Below, in pieces: positions 51,609-60,245 of a stretch of 64,000 nt of DNA. The stretch is taken from assembly GCA_934613645.1 (NCBI GenBank), contig CAKTTC010000004.1, positions 1 to 64,000 of the forward strand. Reading direction: 5' to 3'. Origin of the DNA: an uncultured Opitutales bacterium (GTDB lineage Bacteria > Verrucomicrobiota > Verrucomicrobiia > Opitutales > Intestinicryptomonadaceae). Below the pieces are notes generated by a model. It had not been told where the DNA came from, made no database searches, and saw only the letters and a list, made by a program, of their open reading frames with translations. A program made the position numbers and the translations under genes. The stretch's first letter is position 1, and each line of letters opens with the position of its first letter.

Positions 51609-52385
51609 ATGATACCCATAAAATCGGAAAGAGATTTGCGTATTATGCGAAAGGCCTGCGGCGTTGCGGCAAAGGTTCTTGACAGACTTTGCCAAATTGC
51701 GCGCGAGGGCGTTTCCACTTGGGAGCTTGATATGGCCGCCAAGGCGTTTATGGAAGAATACGGTTGCAGAAGCGCGTGCTACAAGTATAAAAACGGCTCG
51801 CTTAGGTTTCCGTCGTATATTTGCATATCCGTAAACGACGTGGTAATACACGGCATAGGCAGAAAGGATATCATACTGAAGTCGGGCGACATTGTCAGTA
51901 TGGACGTCAGCGTAATCTATCAGGGTTTTGTCGGCGACAATACGCGCACGGTCTATATCGGTGATGTTTCGCCGGACGTAAAACGTCTGGTTGAAGCCAC
52001 CGATAAGGCACTCCATTTGGGGATTGCGCAAGCAAGACAGGGAAATAGAGTCGGAGATATTTCGGCGGCTATCCAGAAATATGTAGAGTCTTGCGGGTAT
52101 GGTATTGTCGAGGAATTCACGGGGCACGGCGTCGGGCGGCATATGCACGAAGACCCCGCAATTCCCAATTACGGCGAAGCCGGAAAGGGCCCGCTTCTCA
52201 AGGCCGGTATGACGTTGGCGATAGAGCCGATGATTACAATGGGAAGCGCCGAAATATTTGTTGGAGATGACGGCTGGACGGTCTACACGGCAGACGGCAA
52301 ACCGAGTTGCCATATCGAACATACGGTGCTCGTTACAGAAGCAGAACCGGAAATATTGACGCTTCCGTCGAACTTCGAAGAATAG
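51609..52385 (+). CDS. map: Methionine aminopeptidase, type I
   Basis: A 258-aa metalloprotease that removes initiator Met from nascent chains. Metal ligands are visible: the first Asp in SMDVSVIYQGFVGDNTRTV with the second Asp, His in GHGVGRHMHE, Glu in AIEPM and the last Glu in IEHTVLVTE. It follows secY by 65 bases. adk and infA, often found here, are missing. Confidence 0.97.
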   Translation: MIPIKSERDLRIMRKACGVAAKVLDRLCQIAREGVSTWELDMAAKAFMEEYGCRSACYKYKNGSLRFPSYICISVNDVVIHGIGRKDIILKSGDIVSMDVSVIYQGFVGDNTRTVYIGDVSPDVKRLVEATDKALHLGIAQARQGNRVGDISAAIQKYVESCGYGIVEEFTGHGVGRHMHEDPAIPNYGEAGKGPLLKAGMTLAIEPMITMGSAEIFVGDDGWTVYTADGKPSCHIEHTVLVTEAEPEILTLPSNFEE

Positions 52386-52458
52386 CGGAGTCGGCGTGCG
52401 TGTTGTTTTCGGACAAATAAAAATATTTATAAAAAGATAAAAAAGTCTTTTCAAAACG

Positions 52459-52489
52459 AAAAAAGTTGTCATTATGGACAGCCTTTTTT
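52459..52489. terminator. Terminator-like hairpin between map and rpsM
   Basis: AAAAAA GTTGTC and GACAGC C TTTTTT pair around ATTATG (one G-T wobble), giving a hairpin with A- and T-runs on either side. It could end the spc transcript or act as an attenuator for rpsM-rpsK-rpsD-rpoA-rplQ. No rpmJ gene is present in this 121-base gap. Confidence 0.62.
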
Positions 52490-52506
52490 AACAGAAAAAT
52501 AAAAAT

Positions 52507-52881
52507 ATGCCAAGATTACTCGGAGTAGACATACCCAACGAAAAGCGTGTGGAATACGCTTTAAGATATATCTATGGTATCGGCCCGTCGCGCGCGAAAA
52601 TCATCTGCGCGGAATGCGGCATACCTGAAGAAATGCGCGCCAACGAGCTCACGGAGGACCTGATTAACAAAATCATGACTTTCGTAGCCGAACGCCAATA
52701 CAAACTTGAAGGCGACCTCCGCCGCGAAGTTATAGGCAACATCAAGCGTCTGACGGCAATCAAGTCGTATCGCGGTTCGCGCCACGCGAAGGGTCTGCCC
52801 GTTCGCGGTCAGCGCACGAGCACAAACGCAAGAACGCGCAAGGGTGCCCGCAAAACTGTGGGTGTTGTAACCAAGAAATAA
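52507..52881 (+). CDS. rpsM: 30S ribosomal protein S13
   Basis: A 124-aa head protein contacting P-site tRNA and L5. It begins MPRLLGVDIPNEKRVEYAL and has YIYGIGPSRAKII, plus the C-terminal RHAKGLPVRGQRTSTNARTRKG. First gene of the alpha-type cluster here. Confidence 0.98.
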   Translation: MPRLLGVDIPNEKRVEYALRYIYGIGPSRAKIICAECGIPEEMRANELTEDLINKIMTFVAERQYKLEGDLRREVIGNIKRLTAIKSYRGSRHAKGLPVRGQRTSTNARTRKGARKTVGVVTKK

Positions 52882-52891
52882 AGGTTTTTAA

Positions 52892-53386
52892 ATGAGCGAA
52901 GAAGAAAAGAAAGCACAAGAAGTAGTAGCCGCCGAAGCTGAAGTTCAGCCCGAAGCCAAGCCTTCCCAGCCCAGCGCAAGCGATTTGCTTTCCGCCGATG
53001 TAGGCGAAATCAAAGTCCGCAAGGCAAAGGGAAGCAAGAACGTCCACTCGGGCGTCTGCCACATCAATGCTACGTTCAACAACACGAAAGTTTCGTTTAC
53101 GGACGCTCAGGGCAACGTAATCAGCTGGTCGAGCGCGGGCAAAATGAGCTTCCGCGGTTCGAGAAAGAGCACCGCATACGCCGCTCAGGTTGTCACGCAA
53201 GACGCGGGCAAGGTTGCAATGAGCCACGGTATGAAAGAAGTTCAGGTCGATGTAAAAGGCCCCGGAATGGGTCGCGATTCCGCGATTCGTTCGTTGCAGG
53301 CTTTGGGTTTCATCGTAACCTCGATTACCGACGTTACACCCGTTCCGCATAACGGCTGCCGCGCTCCGAAGCGCCGCCGCGTATAA
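52892..53386 (+). CDS. rpsK: 30S ribosomal protein S11 with acidic N-terminal extension
   Basis: A 164-aa platform protein. The S11 core begins near residue 48 (SKNVHSGVCHINATFNNTKV) and contains SSAGKMSFRGSRKSTAYAAQ and GPGMGRDSAIRSLQALG, ending RAPKRRRV. The first 45 residues are Glu/Ala/Pro rich and are not in the usual bacterial protein of about 125-130 aa. The start is supported because the ATG follows rpsM by ten bases. Confidence 0.96.
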   Translation: MSEEEKKAQEVVAAEAEVQPEAKPSQPSASDLLSADVGEIKVRKAKGSKNVHSGVCHINATFNNTKVSFTDAQGNVISWSSAGKMSFRGSRKSTAYAAQVVTQDAGKVAMSHGMKEVQVDVKGPGMGRDSAIRSLQALGFIVTSITDVTPVPHNGCRAPKRRRV

Positions 53387-53410
53387 TCAGTAGGATAGGA
53401 GAATTTAGAT

Positions 53411-54019
53411 ATGTCTCGTTATACAGGACCAACTACAAAAATCAATCGTCGTTTCGGCGTGGCATTGTTCCCCGCGAGCAAGGCGATGACAAGAAAGCCC
53501 TACATTCCCGGACAGCACGGCCCGCGTTTGCGCCGCCGCGTTACGGACTACTCGATGGGTCTTTGCGAAAAGCAGAAGCTCCGCTTCATGTATGGCTTGA
53601 GCGAAAAACAGTTCCGCTTGACTTTCGAAAGAGCAAAACGCCAGCGCGGTGTTACGGGCGAAATTTTCATGCAGTTGCTTGAAGTTCGCTTGGACAACAT
53701 TGTATACCTGTTGGGCTTTGCCTCTACACGCAAGGCCGCCCGCCAGTTCGTCACGCACGGACACGTTCAGGTCAACGGCAAGAAGGTGGATATTCCCAGC
53801 TACACTTGCAAACCCGGCGATGTTGTGGAAGTTCGCGACAGAACGTCCTCGCGCCAGCTCGCCCAGAAGGCTTTGGACGAATCCCAGTTGCGCGCGGCAC
53901 CCGCGTGGATGGAAAGAGTCGATGAGGCCTACCGCGGCACAATCAGCCGTTTGCCGATTCGCGATGAAATGGACAAGTCGATAAACGACCAGCTCATCGT
54001 AGAATTCTACTCCAGATAG
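53411..54019 (+). CDS. rpsD: 30S ribosomal protein S4 (zinc-free form)
   Basis: A 202-aa primary rRNA-binding protein and, in E. coli, the alpha-operon repressor. It shows YIPGQHGPRLRRRVTDY, KQKLRFMYGLSEKQF and the S4 domain RLDNIVYLLGFASTRKAARQFVTHGHVQVNGKKVD split over two strands. It lacks the N-terminal cysteine cluster found in some phyla. Confidence 0.97.
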   Translation: MSRYTGPTTKINRRFGVALFPASKAMTRKPYIPGQHGPRLRRRVTDYSMGLCEKQKLRFMYGLSEKQFRLTFERAKRQRGVTGEIFMQLLEVRLDNIVYLLGFASTRKAARQFVTHGHVQVNGKKVDIPSYTCKPGDVVEVRDRTSSRQLAQKALDESQLRAAPAWMERVDEAYRGTISRLPIRDEMDKSINDQLIVEFYSR

Positions 54020-54046
54020 TAGCAACCTTTAGAAACGGAGAAGACA

Positions 54047-55045
54047 ATGGCAAAACGACTCGGAAAATTTGAGCTTCCCAAACGTCTTGTAAAAGACGAG
54101 GGAAGCGCGACAAACACTTATGCAAAGTATGTGGCAGATCCTTTTGAGACTGGGTTCGGTCATACAATAGGAAATGCGCTGCGCCGCGTTCTTCTTAGTT
54201 CGATAGAAGGTGCCGCTATCAGCTCGATAAAAATAGACGGAGTTGATCACGAGTTTCAAAGCGTTGACGGGATAGTCGAAGACGTAACCGACATCGTTCT
54301 GAACCTCAAAAAAATCAAGCTCATAAGCCACAGTAGGGAAAACAAACGCCTGATGATTGACGTCGAGAAGGAAGGCGCGGTTACCGCAGCCGACATTCAG
54401 GAAGACGCCGACATCAAGGTTGTCAATCCCGAACAGGTTATTTGCACGCTCGATACAAAACGCAAATTCCACGCGGAAGTCGAAATTTCCTGCGGCAGGG
54501 GTTGGCGTCCGGCGGAAGAGAACAAGGTTGACGATCAGCCCATCGGCGTGATTCCCGTTGACTCGCTCTTCAGCCCGATTGAGTTGGTGAAATACTCTGT
54601 CGATGCAACGCGCGTCGGCCAGATGACCGATTTCGACAAACTTACGCTCGAAATTTGGACGGACGGCAGAATTACTCCCGACGAAGCCTTGAAGGAAGCG
54701 GCGGTAATTCTCAAACACCACATTGACGTGTTCGACAGCGTCAACCAGCAGGATATCGAGTTCGAAACCGTCGGCAAGGAAGTAAGCGAAGAACAGAACA
54801 GACTCAGAAAGCTGCTCAATATGAGCGTCAACGAAATCGAGTTGTCTGTCCGCGCCGCGAACTGCCTGAACAATGCAAATATCACGACGGTCGGCGAATT
54901 GGCAATGAAGTCGGAACAGGAGATGCTCAAGTATCGCAATTTCGGCAAGAAATCGCTGAACGAAATCAAGAGCAAGCTCGAACAGTTGGGATTGTCGTTG
55001 GGTATGAAAATCGACGGCAGCCTGATAGATTCCACAACACTCTAA
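54047..55045 (+). CDS. rpoA: DNA-directed RNA polymerase subunit alpha
   Basis: A 332-aa assembly platform of RNA polymerase. The N-terminal domain has ETGFGHTIGNALRRVLLSSIEG and the dimer interface; the C-terminal domain, which binds UP elements and activators, has ELSVRAANCLNNANITTVGELA and NFGKKSLNEIKSKL. Normal length. It is followed by rplQ after 18 bases. Confidence 0.99.
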   Translation: MAKRLGKFELPKRLVKDEGSATNTYAKYVADPFETGFGHTIGNALRRVLLSSIEGAAISSIKIDGVDHEFQSVDGIVEDVTDIVLNLKKIKLISHSRENKRLMIDVEKEGAVTAADIQEDADIKVVNPEQVICTLDTKRKFHAEVEISCGRGWRPAEENKVDDQPIGVIPVDSLFSPIELVKYSVDATRVGQMTDFDKLTLEIWTDGRITPDEALKEAAVILKHHIDVFDSVNQQDIEFETVGKEVSEEQNRLRKLLNMSVNEIELSVRAANCLNNANITTVGELAMKSEQEMLKYRNFGKKSLNEIKSKLEQLGLSLGMKIDGSLIDSTTL

Positions 55046-55063
55046 TTTTAGAAATTAAATAAA

Positions 55064-55633
55064 ATGCGTCATCAAAAACATAGACATCAGTTGGGCGTAA
55101 AAAAAGAACACCGCCAAGCCATAATGGCGTCGTTGGCGGCGGCTCTTTTCCGCCACGATAAAATTCAGACAACGCTCGGCTACGCCAAGGCTTTGCGCTC
55201 GTTTGCCGAGAAAATGATAACTTTGGCAAAGAAGGCCGCCGCAACGGAAGATACGGCCAAGAAACTGCACTTCCGCCGTCAGGCTCTCTCGCAAATCAGA
55301 GACGTGAGCGCGGTTCACTTCCTCTTTGCGGACAAAGTTTCGAAGTTCCTCAAGCGCGAAGGCGGTTATACGCGTATCTACAAGCTCGTTCCCCGCGTGG
55401 GCGACGCAGCCGATATGGCGATAATTGAGCTTATCGAAGCCGACGACAAGGGCTACAAGGCTCAGCCCGCAAAGGCGGAAGCCAAAGCTCAGGAAGCGGA
55501 AGCTCCCAAGGCGGAAGCAGAAGCCCCCGAAGCGGAGAAAAAAGCTCCCGCCAAGAAGGCTGCCGCCAAGAAAACCGCAACAAAAAAAGCGGCTACAAAA
55601 AAGGCGACAAAAAAGGCCGAAACAAAGGAATAA
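55064..55633 (+). CDS. rplQ: 50S ribosomal protein L17 with Lys/Ala-rich C-terminal extension
   Basis: A 189-aa protein; the normal bacterial core of about 120 residues runs from MRHQKHRHQLGVKKEHRQA to MAIIELIEA. The last 60 residues are a low-complexity tail of Ala, Lys and Glu ending in repeated KKAATKKA units, reminiscent of the arm on the DksA-like protein at 12.6 kb. Such tails could bind rRNA or DNA; nothing proves it. A terminator follows. Confidence 0.97.
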   Translation: MRHQKHRHQLGVKKEHRQAIMASLAAALFRHDKIQTTLGYAKALRSFAEKMITLAKKAAATEDTAKKLHFRRQALSQIRDVSAVHFLFADKVSKFLKREGGYTRIYKLVPRVGDAADMAIIELIEADDKGYKAQPAKAEAKAQEAEAPKAEAEAPEAEKKAPAKKAAAKKTATKKAATKKATKKAETKE

Positions 55634-55653
55634 CAATCCTTGAGCGGTAATTT

Positions 55654-55693
55654 CAAACGCACTCGCCAATAACGGGTGCGTTTGTGTTTTTTT
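55654..55693 (+). terminator. Intrinsic terminator after rplQ
   Basis: CAAACGCAC and GTGCGTTTG pair perfectly around TCGCCAATAACGG, followed by TGTTTTTTT. It closes the ribosomal supercluster. Confidence 0.9.
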
Positions 55694-55696
55694 ACA

Positions 55697-55921
55697 ATGG
55701 AGTTGGCGGCATATTTTTGTGCAATACTTTTCGTCGTAATAGCGGCGATGTTGGCGGCGTATTTGCTTTGGGCGCGGCGTCATTTCGGAGTGTATGAGAA
55801 AATGCTGAAAACCTCCACTTTCCACTGCCTTAAGTGCGATTCCGTCTACGTTTCGCGCGGCGGCGAAAAATCAAAGGCGTGTCCGAATTGCGGATACAAA
55901 AACGCCGAGATGAAATTTTAA
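55697..55921 (+). CDS. Small membrane protein with a C-terminal zinc ribbon
   Basis: A 74-aa protein: one membrane helix (about residues 3-26, FCAILFVVIAAMLAAYLLW) followed by a CxxC...CxxC zinc ribbon (CLKC and CPNC). The family is not known to me; such proteins are often annotated as hypothetical zinc-ribbon proteins. Start chosen at the ATG at 55697; an in-frame GTG at 55676 lies in the rplQ terminator. guaA begins 14 bases after its stop, suggesting cotranscription. Confidence 0.72.
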   Translation: MELAAYFCAILFVVIAAMLAAYLLWARRHFGVYEKMLKTSTFHCLKCDSVYVSRGGEKSKACPNCGYKNAEMKF

Positions 55922-55935
55922 CCACCCCAAATATT

Positions 55936-57477
55936 ATGAATCAGAAAATAGCAGTTTTGGATTTCGGTTCGCAGTATACGCAGGTAATAGCGCGTAGAAT
56001 CCGCGAATGCAGCGTGTATTCGGAAATAATGCCGTTTAACACGAAGGCTTCGGTTCTTAAAAAACAGGGCGTTTGCGGCGTTATTCTTTCGGGCGGGCCC
56101 GCGAGCGTTCTCTCGAAAGGTTCACCGCGCCCCGACCCCAAAGTTTTCGAGCTTGGCGTCCCCGTTTTGGGCATTTGCTACGGCCTGCAGCTGATGGGCA
56201 AAATGCTCGGCGGCGTGGTCGTTTCAAGCAAACAGCGCGAATACGGCTTGGGCAAGCTTTCGTTTAAGTCGGCAAACAGCGATTTGCTCAAGGGGATTGA
56301 CTCGCCCATTCAGGTTTGGAATTCGCACGGCGACAGAATCGAAAAGTTGCCCGAAGGCTTCAAGGCAATCGGCACAACGGAAAATTCGGAATACGCGCTC
56401 ATCGAAAACAAGGCGAAGCGTTTTTACGGAATGCAGTTCCACCCCGAAGTTGCGCACACACCGCGCGGCATTGAGATAATCAAAAACTTCCTCTACAATA
56501 TCTGCGGCTGCACGGGCGACTGGAAAATGTCGGACTACGTGGAAAAGGCGGTTGCCAATATCCGCGAACAAGTCGGCGACAAGAAAGTCATTTTGGGGCT
56601 TAGCGGCGGCGTTGATTCGTCGGTGGCGGCGGCTCTCATTCACAAGGCAATCGGCGACCAGCTCACGTGCGTGTTCGTCGACAACGGGCTTTTGCGCAAA
56701 GACGAACGCAAGAAGGTTGAGGAGCTTTTCAAAAACAATTTCAAAATCAAAATGAAGACTGTTCGCGCCGAGAAGCTTTTCTTGGGCAGACTCGCGGGCG
56801 TGAAAGATCCCGAGCGCAAGCGCAAGATTATCGGCAAGACATTCATTGAAGTGTTCGACAAGGCCGTTAAATCAATCGGGAAGGTCGATTTCCTCGCGCA
56901 GGGCACTCTCTACCCCGACGTGATTGAAAGCGTGCCGATAGCGGGTAATCCTGCGTCTTTGATAAAAAGCCACCACAACGTGGGCGGGCTTCCCAAGAAA
57001 ATGAAGCTGAAGTTGCTCGAGCCTCTGCGCGAACTGTTCAAAGACGAAGTCCGCGCGCTCGGCAAGGAGCTTGGGCTTTCGAAGGAAGTGCTGTGGCGTC
57101 ATCCGTTCCCCGGCCCGGGTTTGGGCGTGCGCGTCGTGGGCGAAGTCAAGAAGTCGTATTGCGACATTCTGCGCGAGGCCGACGCCGTTCTCATGGAGGA
57201 AATGTATGCAAGCGGGCTTTACTACAATTTGTGGCAGGCGTTTGCGGTTTTCGTCCCCGTGAAGACGGTTGGCGTAATGGGCGACGAACGCACCTACGAC
57301 AACGTTATCGCGCTGAGAATAGTGGAAAGCCAAGACGCAATGACGGCGGATTGGGCGCATATCCCGCACGAAATTCTCGCGAAGATTTCCAATAGAATCA
57401 TAAACGAAGTCAAGGGGGTCAACCGCGTGGTGCTCGATATTTCGTCGAAACCTCCGGCAACAATCGAGTGGGAATAA
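55936..57477 (+). CDS. guaA: GMP synthase (glutamine-hydrolysing)
   Basis: A 513-aa enzyme converting XMP to GMP. The class I glutamine amidotransferase domain comes first: DFGSQYTQVIARRIRE, the oxyanion SGGPASV, the nucleophile Cys in GICYGLQ and His/Glu in FHPEV. The ATP pyrophosphatase domain follows with LSGGVDSSVAA (P-loop) and the C-terminal dimerisation domain ending PATIEWE. Start at MNQKIAVLDFG. The XMP-producing guaB is not in the window. Confidence 0.98.
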   Translation: MNQKIAVLDFGSQYTQVIARRIRECSVYSEIMPFNTKASVLKKQGVCGVILSGGPASVLSKGSPRPDPKVFELGVPVLGICYGLQLMGKMLGGVVVSSKQREYGLGKLSFKSANSDLLKGIDSPIQVWNSHGDRIEKLPEGFKAIGTTENSEYALIENKAKRFYGMQFHPEVAHTPRGIEIIKNFLYNICGCTGDWKMSDYVEKAVANIREQVGDKKVILGLSGGVDSSVAAALIHKAIGDQLTCVFVDNGLLRKDERKKVEELFKNNFKIKMKTVRAEKLFLGRLAGVKDPERKRKIIGKTFIEVFDKAVKSIGKVDFLAQGTLYPDVIESVPIAGNPASLIKSHHNVGGLPKKMKLKLLEPLRELFKDEVRALGKELGLSKEVLWRHPFPGPGLGVRVVGEVKKSYCDILREADAVLMEEMYASGLYYNLWQAFAVFVPVKTVGVMGDERTYDNVIALRIVESQDAMTADWAHIPHEILAKISNRIINEVKGVNRVVLDISSKPPATIEWE

Positions 57478-57487
57478 ACGTTTTTGC

Positions 57488-57518
57488 AAAGGGCGCGGCG
57501 CAGGTCGCGCCTTTTTTG
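57488..57518 (+). terminator. Intrinsic terminator after guaA
   Basis: GGCGCG and CGCGCC pair around GCGCAGGT, followed by six T residues; an AAAG/CTTT extension is possible. The stem is short but GC-rich. Confidence 0.75.
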
Positions 57519-57555
57519 TTGCGCGAAGGAGCGGGCGGTGTTTAATTCGGCAGTT

Positions 57556-58488
57556 ATGGAATCTGAATGCAAAATTCTGGACTGCACGCTGCGCGACGGC
57601 GGGCTTGTAAACGACAGCCGCTTTTCGGTGGAGTTCGCGCGTGGCGTCCTTTCCGCCTGCGACGCCGCGGGCGTTGACATCGTGGAAATCGGCTTCAGAA
57701 ACGACGACAAATTTTTTGCCCGCAACGCTTTCGGCGCGTTCAGGTTTTGCGACGAAGACTTCATAAAGCCTCTCGTAGAGGGGGTTCGCGCCAAGATAGC
57801 CGTTCTTGCCGACGCCGGCAAATGCGATGCGCGCAAGTTCCCGAACTGCTCCGAAAGCGCGGTCGATTTGGTTCGTTGTGCGTTTTACGCGCGCGACATT
57901 TCCGCCGCCCTCGAAACGCTTTCTATCGCAAAACAAAAGGGCTACGAGACTGCGGCGTGCATGATGGCGGCTTCGTCAATCGGCGCGGAGCTGCGCGGAA
58001 ACGTCCGCCGCATTGCGGAGTCGGACGCGGTTGACATTGTTTATTTGATGGACAGCTACGGCGCGCTTTTGCCGCGGCAGTTTTCGGCTATCGCGCGCGA
58101 ATATGCGGAAATCTGCGCCGAATGCGGAAAGACATTTGGCGTGCACGCGCACAACAACCTCCAATGCGCTCTTGCCAACGAGCTTGCGGGCATAGACGCG
58201 GGCGCGCGCGTTGCCGACTGCACAATCGGCGGGCTTGGCAAAGGCGCGGGAAATTGCCCGAGCGAACTGCTTGTGTCGGTTTTGCGCGGCGCAAAGAACG
58301 CATTGCCGATTATTGATTTTTGTCAGAAACAAGTAGAGCCAATCAAAACGCAATTCCACTGCGGGCAGTTCCCGCAGTATATGCTTACCGCCGCCGAAAA
58401 CCTCCACCCGCGCCCCGCGATGGACTTTTTCAAGAACGGCGACACGCGCGACATTTTCGCGTTCTACGACGGGCTAAAGAGGCTGTAG
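57556..58488 (+). CDS. DRE-TIM metallolyase (HMGL-like aldolase), substrate unknown
   Basis: A 310-aa protein with the HMGL-like TIM-barrel signature: DCTLRDGG at residues 8-15 (metal Asp and catalytic Arg), EIGFRND, and the metal HAHNN near residue 196. The following DCTIGGLGKGAGNCPSE is typical of 4-hydroxy-2-oxovalerate aldolase-like enzymes. The C-terminal communication domain is short. No acyl-CoA dehydrogenase (DmpF) partner lies beside it, so a standard meta-cleavage role is unlikely. Start at MESECKIL. The true aldol or acyl substrate cannot be read. Confidence 0.85.
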   Translation: MESECKILDCTLRDGGLVNDSRFSVEFARGVLSACDAAGVDIVEIGFRNDDKFFARNAFGAFRFCDEDFIKPLVEGVRAKIAVLADAGKCDARKFPNCSESAVDLVRCAFYARDISAALETLSIAKQKGYETAACMMAASSIGAELRGNVRRIAESDAVDIVYLMDSYGALLPRQFSAIAREYAEICAECGKTFGVHAHNNLQCALANELAGIDAGARVADCTIGGLGKGAGNCPSELLVSVLRGAKNALPIIDFCQKQVEPIKTQFHCGQFPQYMLTAAENLHPRPAMDFFKNGDTRDIFAFYDGLKRL

Positions 58489-58570
58489 CCGAATCGCGAA
58501 GCGGCGCGGAATTGTTTTGTGATGCGCTGATTACTTTTTTGTGGCTCGTTGTGCGGCTTGTGCCCGCAAA

Positions 58571-58597
58571 AAAAGACGCCGTTTTTCGGCGTCTTTT
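58571..58597. terminator. Bidirectional terminator between aldolase and lipoprotein gene
   Basis: AAAAGACGCCG and CGGCGTCTTTT form an 11-bp perfect inverted repeat around TTTTT, serving two converging genes. Confidence 0.85.
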
Positions 58598-58609
58598 AGT
58601 TGTGCAACT

Positions 58610-60181
58610 TTATTTGTAGTTTTTGACAAACTCTACAAGCGGGGTGAAGTCCAGTTCGCCGACCGCCTCCATGTGCGTTTTCAAAACGTCGCCTTCGGCA
58701 AACGTCCAGCCGCGCATTTCCTGCCGTTTGCAGCATTTTATATACGCGCCTATCAAGCCCGAAAACGTCGCCATATTGGGCGGCAACTGTTGGGCGTTCG
58801 CGCCCGAAAAAGCAAGTCCGTCATAGTAGAATTTTGCCACGGCGTTTTGCGGGACTTTTAGCGACTTGAAAAAGTCAGACTGCGGAAGTTCGCCTTTTGC
58901 CGATATGCTTTTTACGGCCGCGTCGCGGTCTTTGGGGAAGGGCGAGAGCACAACCGAAATATTGTCTTCCGCCGTTTTCACCACCGCAGCCACGGGGGAA
59001 ACCTTGCATTTGACGCCGCCAATTTCCGCGTCGGCAAACATCGACTGATTCATTATAGCGGAAACCTGCGGAGTAGCCAAAACGGCGTCGGCATTGTCAA
59101 CGCGGCAGTTTGCAAGCGATGTCGGAAGCGCATTTTTTGCGGGGTCAAAATTGTTTACCGAATACTCTACCGATTTCAGCTTTTTGAGCACGGGCGCGAA
59201 GATTGCCGCCATCGGGTTTGCCGCCAGCTGCGCAAGCATTTCGTCGGAGAGCGCAAACGCGCTTTTAAAATACATCTGCGAATTCGGCAGTGCGCGCGTT
59301 TCGTTCGGGTTTTCGAGCTTCAGCAGTTTGATGAAATCAGCCGCCGCGCCTTTTTTGAACGCAACGTCGAACTCCGCCGTTCCGCTTTCAAGCGAAGTGC
59401 TGTCTGACACAAGTGCGAAGTAGTCTACGTTGGTGGTGAGCGCGTCGAAATTTTCGCCGTTCGGGAAAATTTTCGAGTCAATGAATAATCCCAGTGAATG
59501 CGATTTTATGTTTTTGAATGCTTTTGCAAATTTCGGGGCGTCGAGCACCGATTCCGAGTTGTCGCCCGAAATTTTTTCCATAGCCGCGGCAAGCAGTTTG
59601 TCGTTGGCGGCTGCTACAATGTATTTCCCGCAAAATCCGAAGACGATTTCTTGGGTATCAGAAACTGTCAGTTTGTAATTTTCGCCGTCTTTCGCCAACT
59701 GCCCCTTTGATTGTTCCATCGCCTTTTCGGCGGCTTGGCGAGCCTTTGCAACAAATCTTTCGTCCTTCGCGCGCATTACGGCAGTCCAGTTGAATTTGTC
59801 GGAGGCTATTTCCGCGGAATCGGTAAATGCGGCGAATTCGTCGAGGAAGTTGAATGCCAAGTCTTCAAGCGAGCCTATTGCGTCGGTTTTTGAAACGAAC
59901 AACGCCGAAATCCCGTTCGACTGCTTTTCAAGCTCGCCGAGTTTTTCCGCAAGCAGCTTTGTTATTTTTCCGTTTTCGCGCAACGCCTGCACAAGCTGTT
60001 TGTAGTCGGGGCGCGATTTCATTTGCTCGGCCAATGCGGCGTCGGCTTTTACCCACATAACGGCTGTGGTGTTTTTAGGCGCGCATTCAAGCGGCGTTTT
60101 TTCGGCTTTGGGCGCGCAGGCGTTCAGAAGAAGCGCGGCGCACGCAAAAACAGCGAGTTGTAGCGATTGTCTTATTCTCAT
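58610..60181 (-). CDS. Large lipoprotein of unknown function
   Basis: A 523-aa protein with a lipoprotein signal (FACAALLLNAC, lipidation Cys at residue 22). The mature part has no recognised domain. It shows repeating alpha/beta segments such as NTTAVMWVKAD, DYFALVSDS and VPQNAVAKFYYDG, and regularly spaced helices, a layout seen in secreted proteins of DUF type with internal structural repeats. It is predicted to be anchored in the inner or outer membrane. Divergent/convergent neighbours are the aldolase and glycogen phosphorylase; neither suggests a job. Function unknown. Confidence 0.72.
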   Translation of the reverse strand: MRIRQSLQLAVFACAALLLNACAPKAEKTPLECAPKNTTAVMWVKADAALAEQMKSRPDYKQLVQALRENGKITKLLAEKLGELEKQSNGISALFVSKTDAIGSLEDLAFNFLDEFAAFTDSAEIASDKFNWTAVMRAKDERFVAKARQAAEKAMEQSKGQLAKDGENYKLTVSDTQEIVFGFCGKYIVAAANDKLLAAAMEKISGDNSESVLDAPKFAKAFKNIKSHSLGLFIDSKIFPNGENFDALTTNVDYFALVSDSTSLESGTAEFDVAFKKGAAADFIKLLKLENPNETRALPNSQMYFKSAFALSDEMLAQLAANPMAAIFAPVLKKLKSVEYSVNNFDPAKNALPTSLANCRVDNADAVLATPQVSAIMNQSMFADAEIGGVKCKVSPVAAVVKTAEDNISVVLSPFPKDRDAAVKSISAKGELPQSDFFKSLKVPQNAVAKFYYDGLAFSGANAQQLPPNMATFSGLIGAYIKCCKRQEMRGWTFAEGDVLKTHMEAVGELDFTPLVEFVKNYK

Positions 60182-60245
60182 AAAATGTCCTTTTGTTCGG
60201 CGGCAATGTTAGTTGCGCGCGCATGCCGAATCAAGGCCAAATTGC

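Noticed and set aside
55676..55696. GTG start for the zinc-ribbon membrane protein
   Set aside because: It lies inside the rplQ terminator stem; the ATG at 55697 fits the membrane helix.
57478..57555. TTG start at 57484 for the aldolase
   Set aside because: It lies across the guaA terminator; the metal-binding DCTLRDGG follows the ATG at 57556 at the usual distance.
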